Positions 22,175 to 36,112 of a DNA stretch of 64,000 bases are shown here, piece after piece. The notes below the pieces were generated by a model. That model was not told the DNA's origin, ran no database searches, and saw nothing but the letters and a program-made list of their open reading frames with translations. Position numbers and translations under genes: made by a program. Position 1 is the stretch's first letter, and each line of letters starts with the position of its first letter. Source of the DNA: Perilla frutescens (Eukaryota > Streptophyta > Magnoliopsida > Lamiales > Lamiaceae); assembly GCA_026008535.1 (NCBI GenBank), contig BRKX01000004.1, positions 38,320,501 to 38,384,500 on the forward strand, written 5' to 3'.

Positions 22175-23671
22175 ATGGCAGGACCGATTCGAGCCCCTAG
22201 GAAAAGTGTAAGAATTCCCTTATATGAGCGGAAGTTAGCAGCTTATAGAATGTATCAACGGAATCCTGATGATGATGTGGGAGTACACACAACACAAATG
22301 TTAAGTATGTGAAGAGAAGTAAAAGATGTACCAGGAGGACCCTCCGAGCATGAAGCTACTCGTCAATTGATCGACACACTTCCTGACTTCTTCCAACCTC
22401 AAGCAGAGGAACTTTATAAAGAACGCATGTGGTTTGAACCAGGCATGCGTTCACTCAACATCAACTACAGAAAATTTACGACCACAATAGTTTCATTTTG
22501 GATAGGACACGACGAACCTCCACCAAGAAGAGATGTACTATCCCATAGGAATCAAGGAAATAATGGACCTAGGGAAGAGATAGAGGATGGAGGACCTCTA
22601 TACAATGAATTTGGAGATATAGACGAAAGTCCTATCCAAACTCCAATCGGAGCAAATCAGGAGAATAATCATGAAGATGAAGATTCCGAAGATGAAGAGG
22701 ATCCAGAAGAAGACCCAGAAGAGGATTCGGAAGATGAGGACTCTGAGGAGGAAGATCCCATATCAAATTTATATAATATGTTTCGAGGTATGGCACAACA
22801 ATTCGCTGCAACTCAAAATACTCAAGTTCAGATGGAGCCGGATGATAATACTAGTCGAGTTATTGAGAAATTTCGAAAATATCAACCACCAACATTTGAT
22901 GGAAGAGGTGAACCAACAGCCGCCGAAGGATGGCTTCGTGCCTTAGAACGCATTTTCAACCATATCATGTGTACTGATATACAGCGAGTCTCTTGTGCTG
23001 TTTTCCAATTGGTCGAGGATGCTGATCACTGGTGGGAGTCGCATAGCAAGACAATGACCCAAGAAGAACAACTTGGTTTAACATGGGAAAAATTTCAGCA
23101 GGCTGTTATACAAAAATATATTCCCTCATCATATAGGGATCTAAAAGAAGCTGAGTTTCTTCAGTTGAGGCAAGGGAATATGACTGTGGCAGAATATGAT
23201 AGGAAGTTCAGTCAATTATCTCGATACGCTAGTCATCTAGTCGATACGGAGTGTAAGAAGGCTCAACGTTTTGAAAAAGTATTACGACCTGAAATCAGCT
23301 GTATTTTGGCGGGATTAAAGTTACTCTCTTATGCAGAAGTTTTGGATCGAGCTTTGAAGATCGAATTTCGAGCTCTACCTACTATTAATCGAAGGCCTAT
23401 GGATCAAGCTATCACAGGGAAAAGAAAATGGGTAGAGGAAAAATCTAAATATTATAATAGCTACCCATCAATGAAAATAGGAGAGGGATCCAACTCGAAT
23501 AATCGTGTGAACAAATCGGTATGCATAACATGTGGAAAAAATCATAGTGGAGAATGCTTGTTGTATAAAGGAGTATGTTTTCGTTGTAGGCAACCTGGTC
23601 ATACTGCAATGAACTGTCCACGGTTTGCGGGCCCAGGACCTAACCAACGTCAGCCACCACCGCCTCCATAA
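22175..23671 (+). pseudogene. chromovirus copy 1 gag portion (two in-frame stops)
   Basis: The natural start is ATG 22175 (MAGPIRAPRK). TGA at 22310-22312 (codon 46) breaks the frame, after which the same frame stays open to a TAA at 23669-23671 (codon 499). That TAA is probably a former CAA in a Pro/Gln-rich linker, since coding continues beyond it. Features in order: an acidic Glu/Asp run (about codons 170-190), the retrotransposon gag domain (EGWLRALERIF, YDRKFSQLSRYA), and the zinc knuckle CFRCRQPGHTAMNC near 23575-23620. Gag packages the RNA. The early TGA means any product would need re-initiation downstream. Confidence 0.9.
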
Positions 23672-23773
23672 TATCGACCATCACCTCCACAACGCCAACC
23701 ACCACCGCCACAACGTCAACAGCCACAAACTTCACAACATCGACCACCACCACCTAAAGGAGGAGCATATGTT

Positions 23774-26700
23774 ATGACACAACAAGAGGCAGCTCAAGAT
23801 CCAGGAACTATGGCAGGTATGTTCAGTATTCTAAATGTACCAGTACTAGCCTTGTTTGATACAAGAGCCACACATTCATTTATATCCGCTAACTTAAGTA
23901 AAAAGTTGAGCTTGGAAGGGAGTATGATTGAAACTACCTTAGAGATTAGTATTCCGTCAGGAAAAATCATTGAGTCGAATAAGATTTGCAAGAGTTTAGA
24001 AATGAAGTTTGATCAAAAAATAATGTATATTGATTTGTACATGCTAAACCTGAAGGATTTTGATGTAATTTTGGGGATGGATTGGTTAAAGGCAAATCAT
24101 GCAGTTATTAAGTGTCATGAAAAAGAAATAGTATTTCAAATACCAGGGGAAAATGAGTTTATTTTTCATGGAGCAAAAATGGGAATTGTACCACGAGTTG
24201 TGACTGCTATAAGAGCCTTAAAGATGTTGAAGAAAGGAAATTGTCAAGCTTTTCTAGTAAGTCTAGTGAAAGATCAGACGTTAGTAGAGAAGATTGAAGA
24301 GGTACCGATCGTTAGAGAATATCAAGATGTGTTTCCTGAAGATTTATCGGGTCTACCTCCAGACAGGCAAGTGGAATTTAACATAGAATTAGTGCCAAGA
24401 GCAGCCTCATTATCAAAATCACCATACCGCATGGCGGCAAAAGAGTTACAGGAATTGAAAGTACAACTACAAGAATTATTGGATAAAGGATTCATACAAC
24501 CAAGTGTTTCTCCATGGGGAGCACCAGTGTTATTTGTTAAGAAGAAGGATGGATCATTAAGGATGTGTATTGATTGTAGGGAATTGAATAAGCTTACCAT
24601 CAAAAACAAATATCCATTGCCAAGAATTGATGATTTGTTTGATCAGCTTAGAGGTACCTGTGTATTTTCGAAGATTGACTTAAGATCTGGGTACCATCAG
24701 TTAAAAATTCAAAAGGAGGATGTGCTAAAGACAGCATTTAGAACTCGTTATGGCCATTATGAATTTGTTGTGATGCCATTTGGCCTAAGCAATGCACCAG
24801 CATTTTTCATGGACATGATGAATCGGGTATTTCACCCGTACTTAGATCAATTTGTGATTGTATTTATTGATGATATATTGGTATACTCAAGAAGTAGAGA
24901 GAAACACGAAGAACACTTGAGAATTGTTCTGGATACACTTAGGCATGAAAAGTTATATGCTAAGTTTAGCAAGTGTGAATTTTGGTTGAATAAAGTGGTA
25001 TTTCTAGGGCACATCGTATCATCACAGGGAATCATGGTTGATCTAGCTAAAGTGGAAGCTGTTAGTGAGTGGAGAACACCTACAAATGCAAGTGAAATTC
25101 GTAGCTTTCTAGGTTTAGCCGGATATTATCGAAGGTTTATAAAGGGATTTTCAAAGATTGCTCGTCCCTTGACTCAACTAACAAGAAAAGGAGTAAGGTT
25201 TCAATGGATAAAAGATTGTGAGGAGAGTTTCTTGGAGTTAAAACAAAGGTTAGTTACAGTTCCAGTGCTAACTATCCCAGAGGGGTCAGAGGGATTTGTA
25301 GTTTTTAGTGATGCATCAAAACAAGGACTAGGGTGTGTCCTAATGCAACATGGGAAGGTAGTTGCATATGCCTCTAGACAGTTGAGGCCACATGAGTTAA
25401 ACTACCCTACTCATGATCTGGAGCTTGCGGCGGTAGTACATGCCTTAAAAATTTGGAGACACTATCTATATGGAGGAAAGTGTGAGTTATACACTGACCA
25501 CAAGAACTTGAAGTACTTATTTGAGCAAAAAGAGCTTAATATGAGGCAAAGAAGATGGCTGGAATTGGTAAAGGATTATGATTGTACTATTTTGTATCAT
25601 CCTGGAAAGGCAAATGTGGTTGCAGACGCCTTGAGTAGGAAAAGTCGGGATGAACAAAATTGTTTCTTAACCAGTCAGGTACAACTTATAAATGACTTTG
25701 CAATCATGAGGATTGAGGTGGTATTGCTACCAGAAAATATTGAGGCCAAGATTATGGCTCTAATAGCAAAGTCTACTCTGCGTTGCAGAATTATCGAAGC
25801 TCAGGACAAAGATGACTACTTAAGAAAAATAAGAATGGAAGTGGAAAAAGGAAATTTTTCAGATTTTTCTTTGAGAGATGATCGAGATTTGACTTTCCAA
25901 GGAAGGATATGTGTGCCTCAAGATGTGGAGCTAAAACGAGAAATTCTAGATGAAGCTCATATTACGCCTTATACGGCACATCCTGGTAGTATGAAAATGT
26001 ACCAGGATTTGAAAGGTTTATTCTGGTGGAAGAATATGAAGGATGATATTGGTTCATATGTACAGAAATGTATAGTGTGCCAACAAGTAAAGGCTGAACA
26101 TCAACGCCCAACTGGATTGTTAAGGCCCCTTGAGATTCCTGAGTGGAAATGGGAACACATTTCAATAGATTTTGTTGTTGGATTACCAAAATCTACTCGA
26201 GGAAATGAAGCTATTTGGGTAATTGTTGATCGACTCACCAAGTCGACCCATTTTCTTCCAATAAAAATGACATTTGGATTGGATAGACTGGCACAAGTTT
26301 ACCTCCAAGAAATAGTAAGACTACATGGAGTTCCAGTGACCATAGTGTCGGATCGAGATACTCATTTCACATCAAAATTTTGGCAGAGTCTTCAACGTGC
26401 TATGGGAACTAGATTAAACTTCAGTAAAGCCTTTCACCCTCAGACAGATGGACAAACTGAGAGAACAATACAAACCATGGAAGATATGTTAAGAGTGATT
26501 GTATTGGATCTTGGGGGAAACTGGGAGAATTATATACCTTTGGTTGAGTTTGCATATAATAATAGCTATCAAGCGACAATTAGAATAGCACCGTATGAAG
26601 CTTTATATGGGCGAAAATGTAGATCGTCGTTATACTGGGATGAGGTTGGAGAAAGAAAAATCCTAGGTCCTGAACTTGTAGAAAATACTGTTGCAATAAT

Positions 26701-27217
26701 TAGCAAGATTCAGGAAAGGATAAAGATGGCACAAGATAGACAAAAATCATATGCAGATCAACGACGAAGGGATTTAGAGTTTAAAGCTGGTGATAAAGTT
26801 TTCCTAAAAGTATCTCTTACTCGGGGTGTTATTCGTTTCGGCAAGCGAGGAAAATTAAAACCACGATACATTGGACCTTATGAGATTCTAGAAAGGGTAG
26901 GAGAAGTGGCGTATAGATTAGCACTACCGCCAGAATTGTCTGAAATACATAATGTGTTCCACGTGTCGATGCTGCGTAAATATATTTTCGACCCAAGCCA
27001 CATTATCAATAGGGAGACTATAGAGATAAATCAAGATCTCACATATGAAGAAACACCGATAGCAATTTTAGACAGGAAGGTGCAACAACTAAGAAACAAG
27101 GGAATTACCTTAGTAAAGGTCCAATGGAGCAAACACGGAATAGAAGAAGCTACGTGGGAGCGTGAAGATGAAATTCTGGCAAAATATCCAAATATCTCAA
27201 AAATCGGTAAGTGTTAA
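23774..27217 (+). pseudogene. chromovirus copy 1 pol: protease, RT, RNase H, integrase, chromodomain
   Basis: Open for 1,147 codons from ATG 23774 and in the same frame as gag, so gag and pol were one ORF. The protease active site reads DTR-ATHSF (residues 29-31); a functional retropepsin needs D-T/S-G. RT has the FIDDILVYS box (about 24862-24890). RNase H has FSDASKQGLG and TDHKNLKYLF. Integrase has the zinc-binding region (CIVCQQVK) and D, D, E in SIDFVVGLP, SDRDTHF and TDGQTERTIQTMEDML. A chromodomain closes the protein (PIAILDRKVQQL, ATWEREDEILAKYP, about 27050-27195); in this clade it directs integration to heterochromatin. The ORF is long and conserved apart from the protease Gly-to-Arg change, so inactivation looks recent. 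Confidence 0.9.
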
Positions 27218-27240
27218 TTTCGAGGACAAAATTATTTCTT

Positions 27241-27252
27241 AGAGGGGGAGGA
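27241..27252 (+). other. polypurine tract
   Basis: agagggggagga, directly before the 3' LTR; primes plus-strand DNA synthesis. The duplicate is at 36101-36112. Confidence 0.85.
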
Positions 27253-28515
27253 TGTAACACCTATACAATAAAAATAACTATAGTAATAATTATATATAAT
27301 AATGAGTTAAGGATATGGTTGGTTTGGAAAATAATAATAATAACAATAATAATTATATATTAGAGTTTCGGAAAAATATATAACACATATATATATAATA
27401 ATTGAAATGATTTATCTCAAAGATTAAGTTCTCATTATTCTTAGCATTGGTCATCATGACACGTCTATCACCTACTAACATAGCTTATACACATGTCATA
27501 ACCATAATTTTGTTAGGATAGCTAGGGTATTAGAGTCCAAATGATAAAATAGATAGATTTCGTAATCTCTGTTTTGGAATTGGGAGAGAAAAAGGAAGAA
27601 GTCATTCATAAAAAAAAATTAAAAAATTAATTATCATAATTGAATTCCCATTACTACTGAAATCTAGAGAATCTTTCTATTATTAATATACGGTTGTATA
27701 ATATTAGATTTGATGTCAGTAAGATTTCTTTATGTATTTTGTAGGCTTGGCAAACGAGATCGGAACTTAAAAGAGAATTTCACTTTTGTGTTGCGTTAAG
27801 GTTACTTGTTGTAAGGTGGGTAACATATCAACACTTTTTAGTATTTTTATTATTGTCTCTGTTAAATTATATTATGTGAATGATTTATAAACTCAAATGT
27901 TTGATGTGTAAGTAAATTGTATGTACTTGCCTATAGTTTAGGGCTAATATCCAAGGTCGAAAGGGCTAAGATATGAACCGTACCGATGGTGTGGTTTATA
28001 CCACTGTGGTTTAATACCACCCTATTGTTATGTGGCCACATCCTACGCAGACCCACGTGTTCTATGTTTCAAGTACATGCAAGATGTTATGTTCACTATA
28101 TGATTTGATTTAGCTGGGACAATGTGTGTTTCCACTGAGTGTTCGAATGCTCACCCCATGTTAATATTGTTCCTGCAGATAAGGAAAGCTGGGCAGGTCG
28201 TGGTGACGTGGTGGCTGTTGGCCATTATGGTTTTTTTTGTGTATATATTATCTAGTACTATTTTGAACTGAAAGACTTTTTATATTTTAAAAAAAAAATC
28301 TTCCGCTTGTAGGATTTAAATAAAATTTTGGTATGAATGTAAATAAATGGTTTCGAGTTTTTATGTGAATAGAAAACTGAGTTTTGAAGATGCAGTTTGT
28401 GAATGTTTAATACTATTGTTAACATTTTATCAATAATTTAAATAGTCTTATTTATTTATTTATAAAAAATTATTTTATAGCACTCAGTTCTCATATCGAG
28501 ATTCGGGGTGTTACA
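27253..28515 (+). repeat. chromovirus copy 1, 3' LTR
   Basis: 1,263 bp with the same ends as the 5' LTR. Its private differences from the 5' LTR (for example gcattgg for gaattgg, atacacat for atactcat, ccaagg for ccgagg) reappear in the 3' LTR of copy 2, which shows that copy 2 is a duplicate of the whole element and not an independent insertion. Confidence 0.95.
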
Positions 28516-28687
28516 ATATTGTGGCAAGAGAGAACAACCTACGACCTAAACCAATTCTTTTCTTTTTCTCCTGCACGTTGAACTTCAAAAGAAGTGTTGG
28601 GGTTTTTTCGAATTAAACCACCGCAGGATCATTTCGTTGTTCATTAATCCATGTTCATGCAAATCATATTTTTATGTCACATGCATG
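28516..28687. repeat. Sirevirus LTR piece plus truncated copia solo LTR at the duplication junction
   Basis: 28516-28594 is the Sirevirus LTR continuing after the chromovirus TSD, ending in the agaag site. 28595-28687 is the first 93 bp of the copia solo LTR that is complete at 37455-38885. It stops at the microhomology tttatca, where unit 2 begins with old copia gag sequence. Confidence 0.85.
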
Positions 28688-28749
28688 TTTATCATCTTAA
28701 TGACATGCTCATGCATAGTACGAAAACCATCAAACTTCATGGTGGTTAG
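28688..28749 (-). pseudogene. duplicated fragment of old copia gag
   Basis: Identical to 19828-19889: a short gag fragment and the gttag site before the duplicated Sirevirus LTR. It has no biological frame here; it marks the start of unit 2. Confidence 0.9.
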
Positions 28750-29406
28750 TGTTAGAATTAGTTGCCGTAAATACTGAAAATAGACACAGAAACGTAATGT
28801 CAAACTCAATGTTACAGATAGTTGATTCATTATTTGTAACATAAAATACTGAAATTTAAACTCAATAACACAAAGATAAATTTTAAATCACATACAACAT
28901 GTATGTGATTGTCATAAGGTGAAATTATGCTTCTATGAGCCAACACAAATGTTTAGTTGATGATGTCAGACGCTGAGCTCTTAACACATCAAACAAAATA
29001 CATGAATCATATTCTAGTTTTAAACTAAATCGAATTCAAACAAAAATACAAATCAACCTACCATTAATTTGTAGACAAACTAGCAATGATTTCACAACCT
29101 TCTATCTATCCTAGTTTGTACAATTTATTCTCATGAATTAATTGAACAACTATGAACTTCAAAGAGAAAGAAGAAGGAAAGAAGAAAGAAATCTAAATGC
29201 TAAGTTTGTGACTCGAGCTTTTCAATCTTCACAAACAGTGGTAAGATAAGTTATGCTCGAATAAATCTCCTCAAGTGTGGTTCTTGCTCCTTTAATAAAC
29301 TTTTCCTCACTTTAGTTGAACAAGGTCCACGTTCATCTTCTAGATCGTGTGTGAGAGTTCCATAACCGCCGTCCACTTCATGTCTTGGAGAAAACCGTTC
29401 CATATT
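28750..29406 (-). repeat. duplicated Sirevirus 3' LTR distal piece
   Basis: Base-for-base copy of 19890-20546, leading into chromovirus copy 2. Confidence 0.9.
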
Positions 29407-30673
29407 TGTAACACCTATACAATAAAAATAACTATAGTAATAATTATATATAATAATGAGTTAAGGATATGGTTGGTTTGGAAAATAATAATAATAACAA
29501 TAATAATTATATATTAGAGTTTCGGAAAAATATATAACACACACATATATATATAATAATTGAAATGATTTATCTCAAAGATTAAGTTCTCATTATTCTT
29601 AGAATTGGTCATCATGACACGTCTATCACCTACTAACATAGCTTATACTCATGTCATAACCATAATTTTGTTAGGATAGCTAGGGTATTAGAGTCCAAAT
29701 GATAAAATAGATAGATTTCGTAATCTCTGTTTTGGAATTGGGAGAGAAAAAGGAAGAAGTCATTCATAAAAAAAAATTAAAAAATTAATTATCATAATTG
29801 AATTCTCATTACTACTGAAATCTAGAGAATCTTTCTATTATTAATATACAGTTGTATAATATTAGATTTGATGTCAGTAAGATTTCTTTATGTATTTTGT
29901 AGGCTTGGCAAACGAGATCGGAACTTAAAAGAGAATTTCACTTTTGTGCTGCGTTAAGGTTACTTGTTGTAAGGTGGGTAACATATCAACACTTTCTAAT
30001 ATTTTTATTATTGTCTCTGTTAAATTATATTATGTGAATGATTTATAAACTCAAATTTTTGATGTGTAAGTAAATTGTATGTACTTGCCTATAGTTTAGG
30101 GCTAATATCCGAGGTCGAAAGGGCTAAGATATGAACCGTACCGATGGTGTGGTTTATACCACTGTGGTTTAATACCACCCTATTGTTATGTGGCCACATC
30201 CTACGCAGACCCACGTGTTCTATGTTTCAAGTACATGCAAGATGTTATGTTCACTATATGATTTGATTTAGTTGGGACAATGTGTGTTTCCACTGAGTGT
30301 TCGAATGCTCACCCCATGTTAATATTGTTCCTGCAGATAAGGAAAGCTGGGCAGGTCGTGGCGATGTGGTGGCTGTTGGCCATTATGGTTTTTTTTTGTG
30401 TATATATTATCTAGTACTATTTTGAACTGAAAGACTTTTTATATTTTAAAAAAAAATCTTCCGCTTGTAGGATTTAAATAAAATTTTGGTATGAATGTAA
30501 ATAAATGGTTTCGAGTTTTTATGTGAATAGAAAACTGAGTTTTCAAGATGCAGTTTGTGAATGTTTAATACTATTGTTAACATTTTATCAATAATTTAAA
30601 TAGTCTTATTAATTTATTTATAAAAAATTATTTTATAGCACTCAGTTCTCATATCGAGATTCGGGGTGTTACA
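29407..30673 (+). repeat. chromovirus copy 2, 5' LTR
   Basis: Matches the copy 1 5' LTR except G at 29525. It is clearly closer to that LTR than to its own 3' LTR. Confidence 0.95.
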
Positions 30674-31034
30674 GAGTGGTATCAGAGCAGGTCTACGTTT
30701 CTGTAGACTTGTTTTATGTCATATATTCATTAAGTTGGAAAAAAAAGGCCTAATAGTCCATTGTCTCTACGCCTACCCAATTCCGATCAGGTATTGAAAA
30801 GTTTAAATTTGCACATACATGACAAATGTAATGTTGAGTATGCTATATGATGCAAATATTTAATTTTGTGAGATTATATTATGATGTATGATATTGATGA
30901 AAATGCGATATTTATGATTGTTATTAGTTTATGGGAACTGGGATTCTAGGTGGATTCCACTAAGACTACAGATCATGCTTGAACTATAGAATGTTACGAT
31001 AATTATATATTCATTACTTATGTTCTAAAGACAG

Positions 31035-32531
31035 ATGGCAGGACCGATTCGAGCCCCTAGGAAAAGTGTAAGAATTCCCTTATATGAGCGGAAGTTAGCA
31101 GCTTATAGAATGTATCAACGGAATCCTGATGATGATGTGGGAGTACACACAACACAAATGTTAAGTATGTGAAGAGAAGTAAAAGATGTACCAGGAGGAC
31201 CCTCCGAGCATGAAGCTACTCGTCAATTGATCGACACACTTCCTGACTTCTTCCAACCTCAAGCAGAGGAACTTTATAAAGAACGCATGTGGTTTGAACC
31301 AGGCATGCGTTCACTCAACATCAACTACAGAAAATTTACGACCACAATAGTTTCATTTTGGATAGGACACGACGAACCTCCACCAAGAAGAGATGTACTA
31401 TCCCATAGGAATCAAGGAAATAATGGACCTAGGGAAGAGATAGAGGATGGAGGACCTCTATACAATGAATTTGGAGATATAGACGAAAGTCCTATCCAAA
31501 CTCCAATCGGAGCAAATCAGGAGAATAATCATGAAGATGAAGATTCCGAAGATGAAGAGGATCCAGAAGAAGACCCAGAAGAGGATTCGGAAGATGAGGA
31601 CTCTGAGGAGGAAGATCCCATATCAAATTTATATAATATGTTTCGAGGTATGGCACAACAATTCGCTGCAACTCAAAATACTCAAGTTCAGATGGAGCCG
31701 GATGATAATACTAGTCGAGTTATTGAGAAATTTCGAAAATATCAACCACCAACATTTGATGGAAGAGGTGAACCAACAGCCGCCGAAGGATGGCTTCGTG
31801 CCTTAGAACGCATTTTCAACCATATCATGTGTACTGATATACAGCGAGTCTCTTGTGCTGTTTTCCAATTGGTCGAGGATGCTGATCACTGGTGGGAGTC
31901 GCATAGCAAGACAATGACCCAAGAAGAACAACTTGGTTTAACATGGGAAAAATTTCAGCAGGCTGTTATACAAAAATATATTCCCTCATCATATAGGGAT
32001 CTAAAAGAAGCTGAGTTTCTTCAGTTGAGGCAAGGGAATATGACTGTGGCAGAATATGATAGGAAGTTCAGTCAATTATCTCGATACGCTAGTCATCTAG
32101 TCGATACGGAGTGTAAGAAGGCTCAACGTTTTGAAAAAGTATTACGACCTGAAATCAGCTGTATTTTGGCGGGATTAAAGTTACTCTCTTATGCAGAAGT
32201 TTTGGATCGAGCTTTGAAGATCGAATTTCGAGCTCTACCTACTATTAATCGAAGGCCTATGGATCAAGCTATCACAGGGAAAAGAAAATGGGTAGAGGAA
32301 AAATCTAAATATTATAATAGCTACCCATCAATGAAAATAGGAGAGGGATCCAACTCGAATAATCGTGTGAACAAATCGGTATGCATAACATGTGGAAAAA
32401 ATCATAGTGGAGAATGCTTGTTGTATAAAGGAGTATGTTTTCGTTGTAGGCAACCTGGTCATACTGCAATGAACTGTCCACGGTTTGCGGGCCCAGGACC
32501 TAACCAACGTCAGCCACCACCGCCTCCATAA
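31035..32531 (+). pseudogene. chromovirus copy 2 gag portion (same two stops)
   Basis: Identical in organisation to copy 1: ATG 31035, TGA 31170-31172, open to TAA 32529-32531, gag domain and CFRCRQPGHTAMNC knuckle. Sharing both nonsense codons shows the element was already defective when duplicated. Confidence 0.9.
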
Positions 32532-32633
32532 TATCGACCATCACCTCCACAACGCCAACCACCACCGCCACAACGTCAACAGCCACAAACTTCACAACAT
32601 CGACCACCACCACCTAAAGGAGGAGCATATGTT

Positions 32634-35600
32634 ATGACACAACAAGAGGCAGCTCAAGATCCAGGAACTATGGCAGGTATGTTCAGTATTCTAAATGTAC
32701 CAGTACTAGCCTTGTTTGATACAAGAGCCACACATTCATTTATATCCGCTAACTTAAGTAAAAAGTTGAGCTTGGAAGGGAGTATGATTGAAACTACCTT
32801 AGAGATTAGTATTCCGTCAGGAAAAATCATTGAGTCGAATAAGATTTGCAAGAGTTTAGAAATGAAGTTTGATCAAAAAATAATGTATATTGATTTGTAC
32901 ATGCTAAACCTGAAGGATTTTGATGTAATTTTGGGGATGGATTGGTTAAAGGCAAATCATGCAGTTATTAAGTGTCATGAAAAAGAAATAGTATTTCAAA
33001 TACCAGGGGAAAATGAGTTTATTTTTCATGGAGCAAAAATGGGAATTGTACCACGAGTTGTGACTGCTATAAGAGCCTTAAAGATGTTGAAGAAAGGAAA
33101 TTGTCAAGCTTTTCTAGTAAGTCTAGTGAAAGATCAGACGTTAGTAGAGAAGATTGAAGAGGTACCGATCGTTAGAGAATATCAAGATGTGTTTCCTGAA
33201 GATTTATCGGGTCTACCTCCAGACAGGCAAGTGGAATTTAACATAGAATTAGTGCCAAGAGCAGCCTCATTATCAAAATCACCATACCGCATGGCGGCAA
33301 AAGAGTTACAGGAATTGAAAGTACAACTACAAGAATTATTGGATAAAGGATTCATACAACCAAGTGTTTCTCCATGGGGAGCACCAGTGTTATTTGTTAA
33401 GAAGAAGGATGGATCATTAAGGATGTGTATTGATTGTAGGGAATTGAATAAGCTTACCATCAAAAACAAATATCCATTGCCAAGAATTGATGATTTGTTT
33501 GATCAGCTTAGAGGTACCTGTGTATTTTCGAAGATTGACTTAAGATCTGGGTACCATCAGTTAAAAATTCAAAAGGAGGATGTGCTAAAGACAGCATTTA
33601 GAACTCGTTATGGCCATTATGAATTTGTTGTGATGCCATTTGGCCTAAGCAATGCACCAGCATTTTTCATGGACATGATGAATCGGGTATTTCACCCGTA
33701 CTTAGATCAATTTGTGATTGTATTTATTGATGATATATTGGTATACTCAAGAAGTAGAGAGAAACACGAAGAACACTTGAGAATTGTTCTGGATACACTT
33801 AGGCATGAAAAGTTATATGCTAAGTTTAGCAAGTGTGAATTTTGGTTGAATAAAGTGGTATTTCTAGGGCACATCGTATCATCACAGGGAATCATGGTTG
33901 ATCTAGCTAAAGTGGAAGCTGTTAGTGAGTGGAGAACACCTACAAATGCAAGTGAAATTCGTAGCTTTCTAGGTTTAGCCGGATATTATCGAAGGTTTAT
34001 AAAGGGATTTTCAAAGATTGCTCGTCCCTTGACTCAACTAACAAGAAAAGGAGTAAGGTTTCAATGGATAAAAGATTGTGAGGAGAGTTTCTTGGAGTTA
34101 AAACAAAGGTTAGTTACAGTTCCAGTGCTAACTATCCCAGAGGGGTCAGAGGGATTTGTAGTTTTTAGTGATGCATCAAAACAAGGACTAGGGTGTGTCC
34201 TAATGCAACATGGGAAGGTAGTTGCATATGCCTCTAGACAGTTGAGGCCACATGAGTTAAACTACCCTACTCATGATCTGGAGCTTGCGGCGGTAGTACA
34301 TGCCTTAAAAATTTGGAGACACTACCTATATGGAGGAAAGTGTGAGTTATACACTGACCACAAGAACTTGAAGTACTTATTTGAGCAAAAAGAGCTTAAT
34401 ATGAGGCAAAGAAGATGGCTGGAATTGGTAAAGGATTATGATTGTACTATTTTGTATCATCCTGGAAAGGCAAATGTGGTTGCAGACGCCTTGAGTAGGA
34501 AAAGTCGGGATGAACAAAATTGTTTCTTAACCAGTCAGGTACAACTTATAAATGACTTTGCAATCATGAGGATTGAGGTGGTATTGCTACCAGAAAATAT
34601 TGAGGCCAAGATTATGGCTCTAATAGCAAAGTCTACTCTGCGTTGCAGAATTATCGAAGCTCAGGACAAAGATGACTACTTAAGAAAAATAAGAATGGAA
34701 GTGGAAAAAGGAAATTTTTCAGATTTTTCTTTGAGAGATGATCGAGATTTGACTTTCCAAGGAAGGATATGTGTGCCTCAAGATGTGGAGCTAAAACGAG
34801 AAATTCTAGATGAAGCTCATATTACGCCTTATACGGCACATCCTGGTAGTATGAAAATGTACCAGGATTTGAAAGGTTTATTCTGGTGGAAGAATATGAA
34901 GGATGATATTGGTTCATATGTACAGAAATGTATAGTGTGCCAACAAGTAAAGGCTGAACATCAACGCCCAACTGGATTGTTAAGGCCCCTTGAGATTCCT
35001 GAGTGGAAATGGGAACACATTTCAATAGATTTTGTTGTTGGATTACCAAAATCTACTCGAGGAAATGAAGCTATTTGGGTAATTGTTGATCGACTCACCA
35101 AGTCGACCCATTTTCTTCCAATAAAAATGACATTTGGATTGGATAGACTGGCACAAGTTTACCTCCAAGAAATAGTAAGACTACATGGAGTTCCAGTGAC
35201 CATAGTGTCGGATCGAGATACTCATTTCACATCAAAATTTTGGCAGAGTCTTCAACGTGCTATGGGAACTAGATTAAACTTCAGTAAAGCCTTTCACCCT
35301 CAGACAGATGGACAAACTGAGAGAACAATACAAACCATGGAAGATATGTTAAGAGTGATTGTATTGGATCTTGGGAGAAACTGGGAGAATTATATACCTT
35401 TGGTTGAGTTTGCATATAATAATAGCTATCAAGCGACAATTAGAATAGCACCGTATGAAGCTTTATATGGGCGAAAATGTAGATCGTCGTTATACTGGGA
35501 TGAGGTTGGAGAAAGAAAAATCCTAGGTCCTGAACTTGTAGAAAATACTGTTGCAATAATTAGCAAGATTCAGGAAAGGATAAAGATGGCACAAGATAGA

Positions 35601-36077
35601 CAAAAATCATATGCAGATCAACGACGAAGGGATTTAGAGTTTAAAGCTGGTGATAAAGTTTTCCTAAAAGTATCTCTTACTCGGGGTGTTATTCGTTTCG
35701 GCAAGCGAGGAAAATTAAAACCACGATACATTGGACCTTATGAGATTCTAGAAAGGGTAGGAGAAGTGGCGTATAGATTAGCACTACCGCCAGAATTGTC
35801 TGAAATACATAATGTGTTCCACGTGTCGATGCTGCGTAAATATATTTTCGACCCAAGCCACATTATCAATAGGGAGACTATAGAGATAAATCAAGATCTC
35901 ACATATGAAGAAACACCGATAGCAATTTTAGACAGGAAGGTGCAACAACTAAGAAACAAGGGAATTACCTTAGTAAAGGTCCAATGGAGCAAACACGGAA
36001 TAGAAGAAGCTACGTGGGAGCGTGAAGATGAAATTCTGGCAAAATATCCAAATATCTCAAAAATCGGTAAGTGTTAA
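32634..36077 (+). pseudogene. chromovirus copy 2 pol
   Basis: 1,147 codons with the same domains and the same DTR protease site as copy 1. One amino-acid difference was found: Arg instead of Gly in the integrase stretch DLG(G/R)NWENY (35376). The other noticed coding difference, at 34325, is silent. Integrase and RT catalytic residues are all present, so trans-complementation of the protease is the only obvious route to activity. Confidence 0.9.
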
Positions 36078-36112
36078 TTTCGAGGACAAAATTATTTCTT
36101 AGAGGGGGAGGA

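Larger units (their letters stand above)
20547..28515 (+). mobile_element. Tekay/Del-type chromovirus (Ty3/gypsy), copy 1
   Basis: A structurally complete 7,969-bp element. It has a 5' LTR at 20547-21813, primer site 21817-21828, a single gag-pol frame 22175-27217, purine tract 27241-27252 and a 3' LTR at 27253-28515. The 5-bp TSD atatt is at 20542-20546 and 28516-28520. The C-terminal chromodomain places it among chromoviruses. Two nonsense codons and a damaged protease site make autonomous activity unlikely. It was inserted into the 3' LTR of the Sirevirus; the uninterrupted target is visible at about 47739. Confidence 0.95.

Noticed and set aside
28595..28687. Independent second copia solo LTR
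   Set aside because: It is only 93 bp, identical to the start of 37455-38885, and stops at the duplication breakpoint.
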